A DNA stretch of 55,274 nt from Scytonema sp. UIC 10036 (GCF_009725235.1 NZ_WJFC01000081.1:1-55274); one strand, 5' to 3'. Positions 17,746-26,215 are shown, numbered from the stretch's first letter. The notes: a model not told the origin generated them from the sequence alone. A program made the numbers and translations.

Positions 17746-18972
17746 TTAGCTAACAGCATCTAATTCAGAATCTATCAAGCTTTTCGTTTCTCCCTGAATA
17801 TCACTCCCCATTTCAACCGCCATAGCTAACCCTAGGAGTGTAATTTCAGGAGGAAACTTTTGAGTATCGCTCAGATTCATTGTTAGAAAAGGACAACAGA
17901 ATAAAGCCAACTTTAAATACTTCTTCCAATGCGGATTCAGCGATTCTCTAGATTTCAGTTCTTTAACTAAAGGAGTCAGCACTCGTTGAATTTTTGATTG
18001 TAAAAAAGCTAGCCTAACTTCTGAGGGTGCAAAGTTATGTTTTACAGTAATAGTATTGTCTTTAATTTCTAATTGAATAGTGAGTGTCTTGGCAACTTCA
18101 TGGGGAAAGTACATCCAAATAGCAAACACATTATGAAACAGTGGTTTGGCTAAATCTAGAAAGGGCGAGTGCCTCCCTGCAAAAGCTGGATCGAAGTAGA
18201 TTAAGGAAGAATTTTCTTTATCAACAAACACATTACCATTGTGAGCATCTCCATGCCCAACTATGGATGGAGTTTCGGATTTGGAGGGGTCTAATACCTC
18301 GATCGCTTGCTGTACAAGACTACCAATCGTCTCTTTAAATTCAACTCCATTAACAATCCAATTCATTTTCGCCAGTGTAGAAAAATGAATTGTGTGTCCG
18401 GGCAAAACAATTTCTGTATTTTCGTAGAAAGTTGCAAAGCGTCCGCCAGTCAGTCTGTGAGAAAACAGTTGGTGAATTGGGGCTTTTTCATGTTCCTCTG
18501 CTGTTAAAGGTTGGAGTGTTTGTAAATAAATCTTCCAAAGATTATCATCAGATTTTTGTTGCAGAGAAACAATAAAGTCTGCATTTTGTTGATTATCCAG
18601 TTCTAATTTCCGAGTTATATCAAATAGTGATGGATATTCAACATATTCGTAAATCAGAAGTTGCTTTCCCCATTCATTAGAACTAAATATAGGTTGAATA
18701 ACTGGATAGCCTGCTTCTGCTAAAATAGTCGAGTTATAGTACTCGTTAATAATACTTTTTGGCTCGACATGGGTTTTAAAAAATAGCTTTCGTCCATCAT
18801 CTGCCAATAGAAATCCATTGAGAGAATTGAGAGAGACAGCTAATGGTCGGATTGTAACTTCCTTGATTTTAAAAGGCAGAATTGCATTCAGGAATTCTTG
18901 CATTAATGCATTTGCAGCCTTTACATCAGAAAATTGGAGAGCTTGAATATATTGCAAATCTTTGTCTGACAA
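17746..18972 (-). CDS. Phosphotransferase of the aminoglycoside/choline-kinase fold
   Basis: A 408-residue APH-fold small-molecule kinase. The catalytic loop is VGHGDAHNGNVFVD and the metal-binding Asp is in YFDPAFAGRHSPFLDLA; the N-lobe has FFKTHVEPKS with the ATP Lys and ILAEAGYPVIQPIF. The frame is open to 19092, but those 40 residues are translated dispersed repeat. An AAGGAGG five bases before TTG at 18972 fixes the start. Substrate unknown; in this operon it probably phosphorylates the compound handled by the HisC-like and HisD-like enzymes. A repeat inserted just upstream separates it by 155 bp from the HisD-like gene. Confidence 0.7.
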   Translation of the reverse strand: MSDKDLQYIQALQFSDVKAANALMQEFLNAILPFKIKEVTIRPLAVSLNSLNGFLLADDGRKLFFKTHVEPKSIINEYYNSTILAEAGYPVIQPIFSSNEWGKQLLIYEYVEYPSLFDITRKLELDNQQNADFIVSLQQKSDDNLWKIYLQTLQPLTAEEHEKAPIHQLFSHRLTGGRFATFYENTEIVLPGHTIHFSTLAKMNWIVNGVEFKETIGSLVQQAIEVLDPSKSETPSIVGHGDAHNGNVFVDKENSSLIYFDPAFAGRHSPFLDLAKPLFHNVFAIWMYFPHEVAKTLTIQLEIKDNTITVKHNFAPSEVRLAFLQSKIQRVLTPLVKELKSRESLNPHWKKYLKLALFCCPFLTMNLSDTQKFPPEITLLGLAMAVEMGSDIQGETKSLIDSELDAVS

Positions 18973-18977
18973 ATTTT

Positions 18978-18984
18978 CCTCCTT
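18978..18984 (-). promoter_or_regulatory. Ribosome site that decides a TTG start
   Basis: AAGGAGG on the minus strand, five bases upstream of TTG 18972. It is a near-perfect anti-Shine-Dalgarno match and marks the start of the phosphotransferase. Confidence 0.7.
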
Positions 18985-19004
18985 GAAAAGCGAAAACCCC
19001 TCAC

Positions 19005-19075
19005 CCTCGTTCACCCTCGTTCCCAGGCTCAGCCTGGGAATGCCTATTGGGAGGCTCCGCCTCCCGTCACGCACT
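19005..19075. repeat. Dispersed GTTCCCAGGC...GCCTGGGAA repeat
   Basis: CGTTCCCAGGCTCAGCCTGG foldback followed by GGGAGGCTCCGCCTCCC, inserted between the HisD-like and kinase genes. The same family is at 39085-39185 and, amplified in tandem, at 50240-50640. Confidence 0.75.
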
Positions 19076-19127
19076 TCTCTTGATGCTATCACGCTCGGCG
19101 GCAGCCCTAACCCCTAGCCCCTAGCCC

Positions 19128-20456
19128 CTAATCTAATAAACCTTCCCTTTCTTGAATTGCCATAGCATGGGCTGCAAAACCTTCGTAGGTTGCGAGTGTT
19201 TGAGTTGTTTGTTTCAGTTTGGCATAGCCTTCTGGAGTCAGATAGCCAATTCCCGCCCGTTTAAGGAAGTCAAAGACTGACACAGCGGAATACGATCGCG
19301 CAAAGCCTCCTGTTGGAAGAATAGCATTGACTCCCAAGCAATAGTTACTTACGGGTATTGGTGTGTAGGGACCGAGCAAGATTTCTCCGGCGTTCTTTAT
19401 CTTTCCTAGTACGCTGAAAGGTTCTTTAACTAAAACCTCTAAATGTTCTGGAGCATACTCGTTGACGAAATCAAGTGATTCTTCTAAGCTGCGTGTGAGT
19501 AAGATGCCACCATAAGAAGAAAGCCCTTTCTCGCAAAACTCTCGCCTCCACTCTGGAAGTTTAGTTAAATACTCAGTAACATAGTTAGCCGCTTTGAGAG
19601 CAAGGGATTCATCATGGGTAACGAGTAATGCAGCTGACTCAGGACCGTGTTCTGCTTCAACTAACAGATCGAGGGCTGCAATTTGAGGATCGGTATGTTC
19701 GTCAGCTAAGATGATGGACTCACTCGGTCCGGCTGGTAGCCCTACATCTACCGTTCCGTATAAAATTCTCTTAGCTGCGGAACCATAAACGTTACACGGA
19801 CCTGTAATTTTGTCAACTTTGGGGACTATTCCCGTACCCAAAGCCATGGCTGCGATCGCTTGTATTCCACCCAGCCTGTATACGTCTTTGACTCCTGCCA
19901 TTTCAGCCGCTACAAGAGATGCTGGTTCTACCAATCCATTTTTGTCTGGAGGGGTACACACAACAATTTTGGTCACACCAGCCACCTTTGCTGGTATTGT
20001 TAACATGAGCATCACTGATGGAAAAGCACCTTTTCCTCGTGGAACGTACAGCCCCGCACTAGCGATGGGTGTGACTTTTTCACCTGCGAAAATTCCACTC
20101 TCAATTTCTGCGAGTTGAATTTCTTCCGGCATTTGTCTTTCATGGACTTCTTTGATGTTGACGAATGCCTGATGGAGGGCTGACTTGATTTCAGGTTCAA
20201 TGGATTCGCGAGCATCTGCAAATTCTTGTTCGCTGACTTTCAGGTTTTCCAGTTCTGCTCCTGCATAGTCAAATTTCCTCACGTACTCAATTAAGGCTGC
20301 ATCGCCACGCTGCTTAATTTGGTCGATAACCTCTTTTGCAATGGAGAGGGCTTGTTCGATGTTTAACTCAGCTCGTCTCTTCAATGCAGAGAGATCTTGA
20401 GATGTCATTTCTGCTAGTTTGAGAGTTCTAACCACTAGATGCCTGCCCTCACTCAT
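19128..20456 (-). CDS. Histidinol-dehydrogenase-like protein with altered active site
   Basis: A 442-residue member of the HisD family. Glycine-rich IASAGLYVPRGKGAFPS, ITGPCNVYG, GLPAGPSES and the catalytic pair E337-H338 (YAPEHLE) are kept. However, the segment that in E. coli HisD reads GDYASGTNHVLPT is VSNYCLGVNAILPT here: the zinc ligand Asp360 is Asn371 and His367 is Ala378. The ligand Gln259 is Glu267, while His262 and His419 are kept (H270, H430). The E. coli residue roles are established; the alignment is mine. It is therefore probably a dehydrogenase for another amino alcohol, or metal-independent. First gene of an operon divergent from the ArsR/Clp-N regulator. Confidence 0.8.
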   Translation of the reverse strand: MSEGRHLVVRTLKLAEMTSQDLSALKRRAELNIEQALSIAKEVIDQIKQRGDAALIEYVRKFDYAGAELENLKVSEQEFADARESIEPEIKSALHQAFVNIKEVHERQMPEEIQLAEIESGIFAGEKVTPIASAGLYVPRGKGAFPSVMLMLTIPAKVAGVTKIVVCTPPDKNGLVEPASLVAAEMAGVKDVYRLGGIQAIAAMALGTGIVPKVDKITGPCNVYGSAAKRILYGTVDVGLPAGPSESIILADEHTDPQIAALDLLVEAEHGPESAALLVTHDESLALKAANYVTEYLTKLPEWRREFCEKGLSSYGGILLTRSLEESLDFVNEYAPEHLEVLVKEPFSVLGKIKNAGEILLGPYTPIPVSNYCLGVNAILPTGGFARSYSAVSVFDFLKRAGIGYLTPEGYAKLKQTTQTLATYEGFAAHAMAIQEREGLLD

Positions 20457-20591
20457 TTCTTCAAGGTAAATTTTGGTTGGGTGAAAAAACGGAATTTTAT
20501 CATAATACCAACTTCCAGGGTAATTTGTGCCACTATTTAAATGCCTACCCTACATAAACCAAATTAGGATTGCTATATAAGAAAATTAATA

Positions 20592-20626
20592 TTGACATCT
20601 CCTTTATTTCGATTATTCTAGAAATA
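20592..20626 (+). promoter_or_regulatory. Promoter and inverted repeat at the ArsR/Clp-N gene; likely leaderless
   Basis: Perfect TTGACA (20592-20597), a 16-base spacer and TATTCT (20614-20619). The ATG begins 7 bases after the -10, so the mRNA would start at or next to the start codon. TATTTC (20605-20610) and GAAATA (20621-20626) form an inverted repeat straddling the -10, a natural autorepression site. Confidence 0.5.
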
Positions 20627-21504
20627 TGACTAATGAAGAAACGGCTGGCTATGCAGATATGTTTGCTGCACTAGGGTCGGAACCACGGCTTGAAATTATG
20701 CGACTGCTGTTTGCAGCTTACCCACAAGCCTTGACAGTGGGAGAGATTCAGGAAAAGCTCAAGATCCCGAACTCCACCCTGTCCCACCATTTGGAGAAGC
20801 TGCGAAACGAGGGGTTAGTTACTAGCCGAAAAGATAGGCAATTTTTGTGGTATTCAGCAAATGCTGAGACGATGGAGGATTTGCTTGCTTTTTTAACCAC
20901 AGGGAAAACGAGAAGCGATCGCGTGGGTATTTTTGGCGATCGTCCTCCTCAAGCTACCAATGCAACATCGATAGAGGAAGGATTTATGTTTGAAAGATTT
21001 TTTGAGGCTATCTTTGAAAAACTGTTTGGATTCATTTCTGGGAGATTCCGCCTTCAAGGATATGAAAGATTTACTCAAGAAGCCAAAAACGTTATATTGT
21101 TTGCACAAAGCGAGTCTCGCCGCTTAGGGCATGACTTTATCGGTACAGAACAAATTTTAGTAGGATTGATAAACGAAGGTAGTGGGATAGCATCAGAGAT
21201 TCTCACCTCTGTGGGGGTGAACTCGGAAAAAGCACGGATTGAAGTGGAAAAAATTATTGGTAGAGGAAAAGGTTCCACGCCTTTAGATATTCCCTACACA
21301 CCCAGAGCCAAGCAAGTTTTAGAACTATCGGTAGAAGAATCTCAAAAACTGGGTGTAAACTACGTTGGGACAGAACACCTACTATTAGGTATTCTTCGTG
21401 AAGGTGCAGGAGGTGTAGGAGGAGGAGTCGCAGTTAAAGTGCTGCAAAACCTGGGAATAGACTTAGTTGCTTTTGAACAAAGGTTGCGAAGTGCTTTGAG
21501 TTAA
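20626..21504 (+). CDS. ArsR-type regulator fused to a ClpC N-terminal (Clp_N repeat) domain
   Basis: A 292-residue two-part protein. Residues 8-92 are a winged helix of the ArsR family ([54 protein letters not shown]). It has no cysteine at all, so it lacks the thiolate metal sites of classical ArsR/SmtB. After a linker and an amphipathic stretch ([18 protein letters not shown], 121-138) come two Clp_N repeats: [14 protein letters not shown]...[15 protein letters not shown] (149-212) and [12 protein letters not shown]...[13 protein letters not shown] (224-290), as in ClpC where they bind adaptors or substrates. The AAA+ modules are absent. A good AGGAAGGA lies before codon 121. Divergent from the HisD-like operon, which it may control. 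Confidence 0.8.
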   Translation: MTNEETAGYADMFAALGSEPRLEIMRLLFAAYPQALTVGEIQEKLKIPNSTLSHHLEKLRNEGLVTSRKDRQFLWYSANAETMEDLLAFLTTGKTRSDRVGIFGDRPPQATNATSIEEGFMFERFFEAIFEKLFGFISGRFRLQGYERFTQEAKNVILFAQSESRRLGHDFIGTEQILVGLINEGSGIASEILTSVGVNSEKARIEVEKIIGRGKGSTPLDIPYTPRAKQVLELSVEESQKLGVNYVGTEHLLLGILREGAGGVGGGVAVKVLQNLGIDLVAFEQRLRSALS

Positions 21505-21700
21505 ATTTGCCCGTACACAAGCCGTATCCCGCTTATCGCAAGAACGTATAAAACTCGCAGCAAGAACGTGCAAGACTAAATGTCTTTGTACTCCCTATTC
21601 TAAAAGAGAGTTTTATTTTGTGGTTACATCAATAGGACTTACGCATATCCCCCTTTTTAAAGCTACGGTGTACACAGATCTCTAGAGGGAGAAATCTTTT

Positions 21701-22720
21701 GTGAGCATTTCAAATATATCTGCTTCCCAGCAAACAGAAATGGTCGATGAAGTTTTAGCGGTCAGTTTTCAAGCACAACAACAAACTGGTCCAGATTTAC
21801 GACAAATACATGCGAAAAGTCATGGGCTGGTTTGGGGTGAATTCATCATTGAGCCAAATTTACCGGAAATATTGCGTGTAGGGTTATTTAAAACACCTCA
21901 AACCTATCCAGCATGGATTCGGTTTTCTAGTGGAGGTGCTCCTGAAAGACGAGGAAAATTCCGTTCCGATCGCGATCCCGATATACGCGGTTTTGCTATC
22001 AAAGTCATGAATGTTCCTGGTCAAAAAGTTTTAGATGATGAAGAAAATACCCAAGACTTTACGCTCAATAACTGGCCAACATTCTTTGTCAATGATATTG
22101 AGGGTTATGCAGATATTTTTCGTGCTGCTAGCGGAAAACTCTCACCGGAAAGGATGGAAGAATTACAGTCATCTTATGCTATTTTACAACAAATTGGCAG
22201 CCAAAAAGTTGGCAATCCCCTGTTTATTCAATATTGGAGTATGGCAGCATTTCGGTTTGGCGATCGCGTTGTCAAAATGACGGTGAAGCCCCAGGAACCC
22301 GAAATTGCGCCAGAGACATTGCCAGAGTCAGAAAACTACCTGCGAGAAGCAATGGTTGAATATTTGACTGGAAAAGGAAAAGACGCTTATTTTGACTTTC
22401 TGATTCAGTTCTATGTTAATGATGACAAGACGCCCATTGAACAGCTAATGCAGGAATGGAAAGAAGAAGATTCACCATTTATGAGAGTTGCAACAGTACG
22501 AATTCCCGCACAGAAATTTAATTTTAATGAACGCCTTCGTCTCGATGAAGGTATGTTTTTTACACCTTGGCATACTTTAAGCGAACATGAGCCAGTAGGA
22601 AGCGTTAATCTCTCACGTAAAAAAATCTACCAAGAACTGGCAAACTATCGTCGAGAAAATATTGCCAAACGTCTGCGCGAACCTCAACCGTATGCAGATG
22701 TTCAAGATGAACCGAGCTAA
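21701..22720 (+). CDS. Catalase-family (catalase-related) haem protein
   Basis: A 339-residue protein with the catalase core fold but shorter than true catalases. The distal His is probably H37 in IHAKSHG. PAWIRFSSGGAPERRGKF, DIRGFAIKV and the Asn-bearing LNNWPTFFVND match the catalase beta-barrel. The C-terminal region (FTPWHTLSEHEPVGSVNLSR) is that of the catalase-related group, so peroxidase, hydroperoxide-lyase or allene-oxide-type activity is possible. GTG start after AGAGGGAG. No signal peptide. It is next to the ArsR/Clp-N gene on the same strand, 196 bases on. Confidence 0.75.
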   Translation: MSISNISASQQTEMVDEVLAVSFQAQQQTGPDLRQIHAKSHGLVWGEFIIEPNLPEILRVGLFKTPQTYPAWIRFSSGGAPERRGKFRSDRDPDIRGFAIKVMNVPGQKVLDDEENTQDFTLNNWPTFFVNDIEGYADIFRAASGKLSPERMEELQSSYAILQQIGSQKVGNPLFIQYWSMAAFRFGDRVVKMTVKPQEPEIAPETLPESENYLREAMVEYLTGKGKDAYFDFLIQFYVNDDKTPIEQLMQEWKEEDSPFMRVATVRIPAQKFNFNERLRLDEGMFFTPWHTLSEHEPVGSVNLSRKKIYQELANYRRENIAKRLREPQPYADVQDEPS

Positions 22721-22752
22721 CTAACAAAATACGAAATTTTCATATTTCGTTC

Positions 22753-22813
22753 GTAGTTGCGCTGCTTATCCCAGCAACACGCAAGAACGGCGAACGCACG
22801 AGAGCGCAACTAC
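22753..22813. repeat. Foldback repeat, 11-bp arms
   Basis: GTAGTTGCGCT (22753-22763) faces AGCGCAACTAC (22803-22813), preceded by ACGAAAT...ATTTCGT after the catalase stop. Together they may end its transcript, though there is no T run. Confidence 0.5.
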
Positions 22814-22881
22814 AAACTATAAGTAAACTTCATGCTAACGCTAGCATACTCAAGGGGAGTACCCCAAGTTAGAAACATTGT

Positions 22882-23073
22882 TTAATTCTTCAAGAACGCT
22901 TTGTGTCGCTTGGCTTGCTCCCCTATTTCTACCCTTTGGTTTGTTAATCTAAATTGGTATTGTCTTAAATGGACTGCAAGCGCAATTGTCATTACCGTAA
23001 TAATAGCAACTGCGTTTAATAATTTCTGTGAGTTAGAGTATTTTTGCTTATCTTGTTTCATTTGAATTGACAT
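22882..23073 (-). CDS. Small single-span membrane protein
   Basis: A 63-residue protein if started at MSIQMKQDKQKY; an in-frame TTG 15 codons upstream is possible. One hydrophobic helix (LLNAVAIITVMTIALAVHL) lies between basic flanks, then RLTNQRVEIGEQAKRHKAFL. I recognise no family. There is no clear ribosome site. Confidence 0.4.
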   Translation of the reverse strand: MSIQMKQDKQKYSNSQKLLNAVAIITVMTIALAVHLRQYQFRLTNQRVEIGEQAKRHKAFLKN

Positions 23074-23118
23074 CAATGGTAGATAGAACGCGTACAGTAC
23101 AAGGCTTGTGAGTGGCAA

Positions 23119-23526
23119 CTAAGTCAGCCTCGTGCTTAGTAGCCGAAGCATCTCAAAGCAGGTACGAGAATTACGTCTTGTGTCTCCTGCCTACCCTAGT
23201 CTCCCCTCTCTACTGCGAGCAACACTAAAAAAACCCCAACACCTGATAACTGCATTACGGCATGAGGGATATGGGGTCTAAGCAATTGGACAGAAATAAT
23301 TACACGTTAGATCCTAGGGTGGAGTTGGGTTTCCTGTCGAATTGTGTGCAATTAATTCTGTCCTACTTACTTACTTGATGTGTGTCTGCATACTAATGAT
23401 TTGGGTTTGAGATGAAACAAGAATGAAAAAATCATGAGATTTTTTTCATGACGTCTAAAAAATTTTTTGATAACTTAAGTAATCTAAGTATTATTTTTCC
23501 TACTTCTGCCTTTCCCAATTTTTACC
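23119..23526. other. Intergenic region, 408 bp, holding a structured element
   Basis: No gene. Contains the candidate minus-strand RNA at 23227-23380 and, at about 23427-23450, an AT-rich AAAAAATC/ATGA/GATTTTTT hairpin upstream of the small gene at 23527. Confidence 0.5.
23227..23380 (-). ncRNA. Candidate structured RNA ending in a T-run terminator
   Basis: GGACAGAAATAATTACAC (23288-23305) pairs almost completely with GTGTGCAATTAATTCTGTCC (23344-23363). On the minus strand this is followed by CCCCA...TGGGG (23272-23276 with 23234-23238) and seven T, a terminator-like end with no minus-strand gene upstream to use it. The promoter is unclear (TTGTTT-N19-TAGTAT at best). It could alternatively be the leader of the plus-strand gene at 23527. 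Confidence 0.35.
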
Positions 23527-23871
23527 ATGAATACACAAGCATACCGTTTGCAGTCCCTTCCCGCTCCTGATGAGACAGAATCAATTAAACGAAAAGACAA
23601 ACGCTCGTTGTATGAACGGTTCTGCGTTGTAGCAAAAGATGATGTGGACGGAAGTTACTATGTTGGACGTATTCTGCCAAAAGCAAGTCAACCTGATTAT
23701 TTTTGTTGGTGTCATACCTATGAGCAGTTGAATCTAGGAATTTTAATGGATGGCTACCTATCTGAATCTAATGATGAGAAACAGTTACCGTTATTAGTCA
23801 TTAAACAGAAGTTCCCTCAACTATCAGATAGAATTCACTTCCAAAACCCTCTTTATAAATGGGTATCTTAA
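23527..23871 (+). CDS. Conserved hypothetical protein
   Basis: A 114-residue soluble protein, no family recognised. It has a basic N-terminus (IKRKDKRSLYERFCVVAKDD), then DGSYYVGRILPKASQPDYFC with an aromatic core (CWCHTYEQLNLGILMDGYL). Codon use and hydrophobic pattern look genuinely coding. Standing alone between a structured intergenic region and a minus-strand permease, its context says nothing about its job. Confidence 0.55.
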   Translation: MNTQAYRLQSLPAPDETESIKRKDKRSLYERFCVVAKDDVDGSYYVGRILPKASQPDYFCWCHTYEQLNLGILMDGYLSESNDEKQLPLLVIKQKFPQLSDRIHFQNPLYKWVS

Positions 23872-23904
23872 TGTTCAGCAGGCATTTTAAAATCACAAAC
23901 AATC

Positions 23905-23950
23905 GTGTAGAGACGTGCATGGCACATCTTTATGACCGCACGTCTTTATG
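23905..23950. repeat. AGACGTGC...GCACGTCT foldback repeat
   Basis: An 8-bp inverted repeat separated by about 20 bases and followed by TTTATGAC, of the dispersed type with GTAGAGACGTGC cores. It lies between two convergent genes. Confidence 0.5.
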
Positions 23951-23991
23951 ACAAATGAAAATAGCGAGCGCAAAGAATTTTCAAACATTCT

Positions 23992-25380
23992 CTAAGCTTT
24001 TAGCATCAAGTGAAACATAGAGATAGCCGCTAAAAAGTAAACTGGCTTACTTAATTGATGAGCTAATCCCTGGGAAGCTTTCATCAAGGGGTAGAAAATA
24101 AAACCAATTGCCAATCCCTCTGCAATTGAATAGGTCAGAGGCATGGTCACGATGACAAGAAATGCTGGAATTGCCTCAGCGATGTCGTTCCAATTGATGT
24201 TTTGCACGCTACTCATCATTAGCACCCCTACCATTATTAATGCAGGTGCTGTGGCAAAAGCGGGGACTGCTGCAAATACAGGAGTGAATAACAACGAAAG
24301 CAAAAAAAGGATTGCTACCACCACAGACGTGAAGCCACTCTTTCCCCCCTCAGATATTCCTGAGGCAGACTCAAGATAGGTCGCGCATGGGGAGGTGCCT
24401 ATGAATGCGCCAAAGGAAATGCCTATAGCACTGGCTAATAATGACTTGCTAGCTTGAGGCAATTCACCTTTTTGATTGATGTAACCAGCTTGCTGTCCCA
24501 GACCAGTGAGCGCACCAATGGTGTCAAAAGAAGTCACAAACAAAAACGTTAGTGTGACACTGATGAGATTCCACAACTGGTCGGGCTGAAGATCCTTCAA
24601 GCCTATAAATGCTTGTCCCACCAGAGCATGTGGAAATTCGGGTAAGGCGATAATTTTCTCCGGACTCTGAGCAATTCCAAATGTCCAGCCTAACACTGCT
24701 GTAGTGAAAATCCCCCAGAGCATAGCTCCTTTAATACGGCGTACCATTAAGGTTGCAGTCAGCAGTAAACCGAAAACTGACAATAAGGTAGCCGGATGCT
24801 TAAAAGAACCTATGGTGGTTAAGGTTGCTTGACTGGCGACAATAATACCTGCTCCATTGGATGGTGCTTCAGGAACACCAGATAATCCAATATAGGCAAT
24901 AAACAAACCAATACCTGCCACAGTAGCGTATTTGAGGGAAGCTGGAATGGCTCGGATGATTTGGACATGAATGTTGCTGATAATCAAACCCATAAAGATT
25001 ACACTTTCGAGTAAAACAGATGTCAATGCTAATTGCCAACTTATCTTTAACCCCAGTACCACTGAAAAAGCAAAAAAAGCATTGAGACCCATTGCTGGCG
25101 CTAAGGCAAAGGGATAATTCGAGATAACTCCCATCAACGCGGTTGCGAACGCTGAGGTTATGGCAGTGGCAATGAGAATCTGATTGAACAAATCTCCTGG
25201 CTGCTCTTGAAATATAGCATTAGATAAAATTCTAGGATTCACAACTAAAATGTAAGCCATAGTCATAAATGTCGTGACCCCAGCTAAAACTTCTGTCTTG
25301 TAAGTAGTACCCAATTGCTCAAACTTGAAAAACTGACTAATTGAGGTATTAGGGATATATTGATGTGTAAAGTTTTTCAT
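23992..25380 (-). CDS. NCS2-family (AzgA-type) purine permease
   Basis: A 462-residue inner-membrane transporter with about 12 hydrophobic segments, of the AzgA/PbuG branch that imports adenine, guanine or hypoxanthine with protons. Branch signatures are TTYKTEVLAGVTTFMTMAYI with VVNPRIL near the start, FALAPAMGLNAFFAF, TSFDTIGALTGLGQQAG, and GTSPCATYLESASGISEGGK. Full length, ATG start. Monocistronic: the next genes are separated by repeats. Confidence 0.88.
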   Translation of the reverse strand: MKNFTHQYIPNTSISQFFKFEQLGTTYKTEVLAGVTTFMTMAYILVVNPRILSNAIFQEQPGDLFNQILIATAITSAFATALMGVISNYPFALAPAMGLNAFFAFSVVLGLKISWQLALTSVLLESVIFMGLIISNIHVQIIRAIPASLKYATVAGIGLFIAYIGLSGVPEAPSNGAGIIVASQATLTTIGSFKHPATLLSVFGLLLTATLMVRRIKGAMLWGIFTTAVLGWTFGIAQSPEKIIALPEFPHALVGQAFIGLKDLQPDQLWNLISVTLTFLFVTSFDTIGALTGLGQQAGYINQKGELPQASKSLLASAIGISFGAFIGTSPCATYLESASGISEGGKSGFTSVVVAILFLLSLLFTPVFAAVPAFATAPALIMVGVLMMSSVQNINWNDIAEAIPAFLVIVTMPLTYSIAEGLAIGFIFYPLMKASQGLAHQLSKPVYFLAAISMFHLMLKA

Positions 25381-25895
25381 TTTTTTTTAGAAAATTTTAT
25401 TTCATATTACTAAAAAAAATCTCAATAATGAAATGTTATAAATACTGAAATACCATTATTTTAATATCAGAACTCTTCTAGAAGAATCTACCTTTAACTA
25501 TTGCAATAATTATTATTAAATTGACAAAAACCTGCCTAGTGGTTGCATTTTCTATCAAGTAGCAGACACTGCTTTAGAGAGGAAAGAACATCATAATTAT
25601 TATCTGTTCGGTTAAGTCTAAAAATACGAAAACACGTAGGTTGGGTTGCAATACTTGTCGGTTAAGCCTAAAAATGCGAAAACCCGTAGGTTGGGTTGAG
25701 GAACGAAACCCAACATTTACACACATTTGTTGAGTTTCTACAAGGGTTTACCCAACCTACAAAAATTCTCAGCCCTTGCAGTATTGGGTTGGGTTGAGGA
25801 ACGAAACCCAACATTTACACACATTTGTTGAGTTTCTATAAGGGTTTGCCCAACCTACAATTTCCGAGATCCCTTGCAGTATTGCGATGCGCTAC
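25381..25895. repeat. Intergenic region with three GTAGGTTGGGTT repeats
   Basis: 515 bp without an intact gene. From 25633 to 25862 there are units of the form CGTAGGTTGGGTTGAGGAAC, GAAACCCAACATTTACACAC, ..., GGGTTTACCCAACCTAC, each able to fold back. The family recurs at 37438-37525 and twice at 54220-54395. Confidence 0.8.
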
Positions 25896-26141
25896 TCAAA
25901 ATCTCCACCTATCTCTACTATCAAGGATGACGTTGCTCGGTAACGCAACTCCACCTGCTTCTCGAATCCTGCTTGCAGTATCAGCCGCCACGTTTGGATC
26001 GAATCCAGTTCCATCTTTGTTGACACCTACCTCATGCACAACGACACGCGCTCCTCTTTCCGCCAGCAAACGGGCATATGCTGCCCCCAAACCTCGCCCG
26101 CTTCCAGTAATAATAGCTACAGAATTATCGAGTTGAATCAC
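25896..26141 (-). pseudogene. N-terminal fragment of an SDR dehydrogenase
   Basis: 81 codons with a normal SDR start: VAIITGSGRGLGAAYARLLA (TGxxxGxG), then VVVHEVGVNKDGTGFDP...ASRIREAGGVALPSNV. It ends after about 70 recognisable residues (DSRDRWRF) beside the repeat cluster. The catalytic Ser-Tyr-Lys part is gone, so it cannot be an active enzyme. Probably deleted when the repeats expanded or recombined. Confidence 0.7.
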
Positions 26142-26215
26142 TTAACTTTCTCCTGACTTAAATTCTGCTTTTTAGTGGATGTATGCACTGTCTAATAAGT
26201 AGCGAGCGAGTTTAG

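Noticed and set aside
18973..19092. 40-residue extension of the phosphotransferase
   Set aside because: Encoded by the GTTCCCAGGC dispersed repeat; a strong AAGGAGG before TTG 18972 marks the start.
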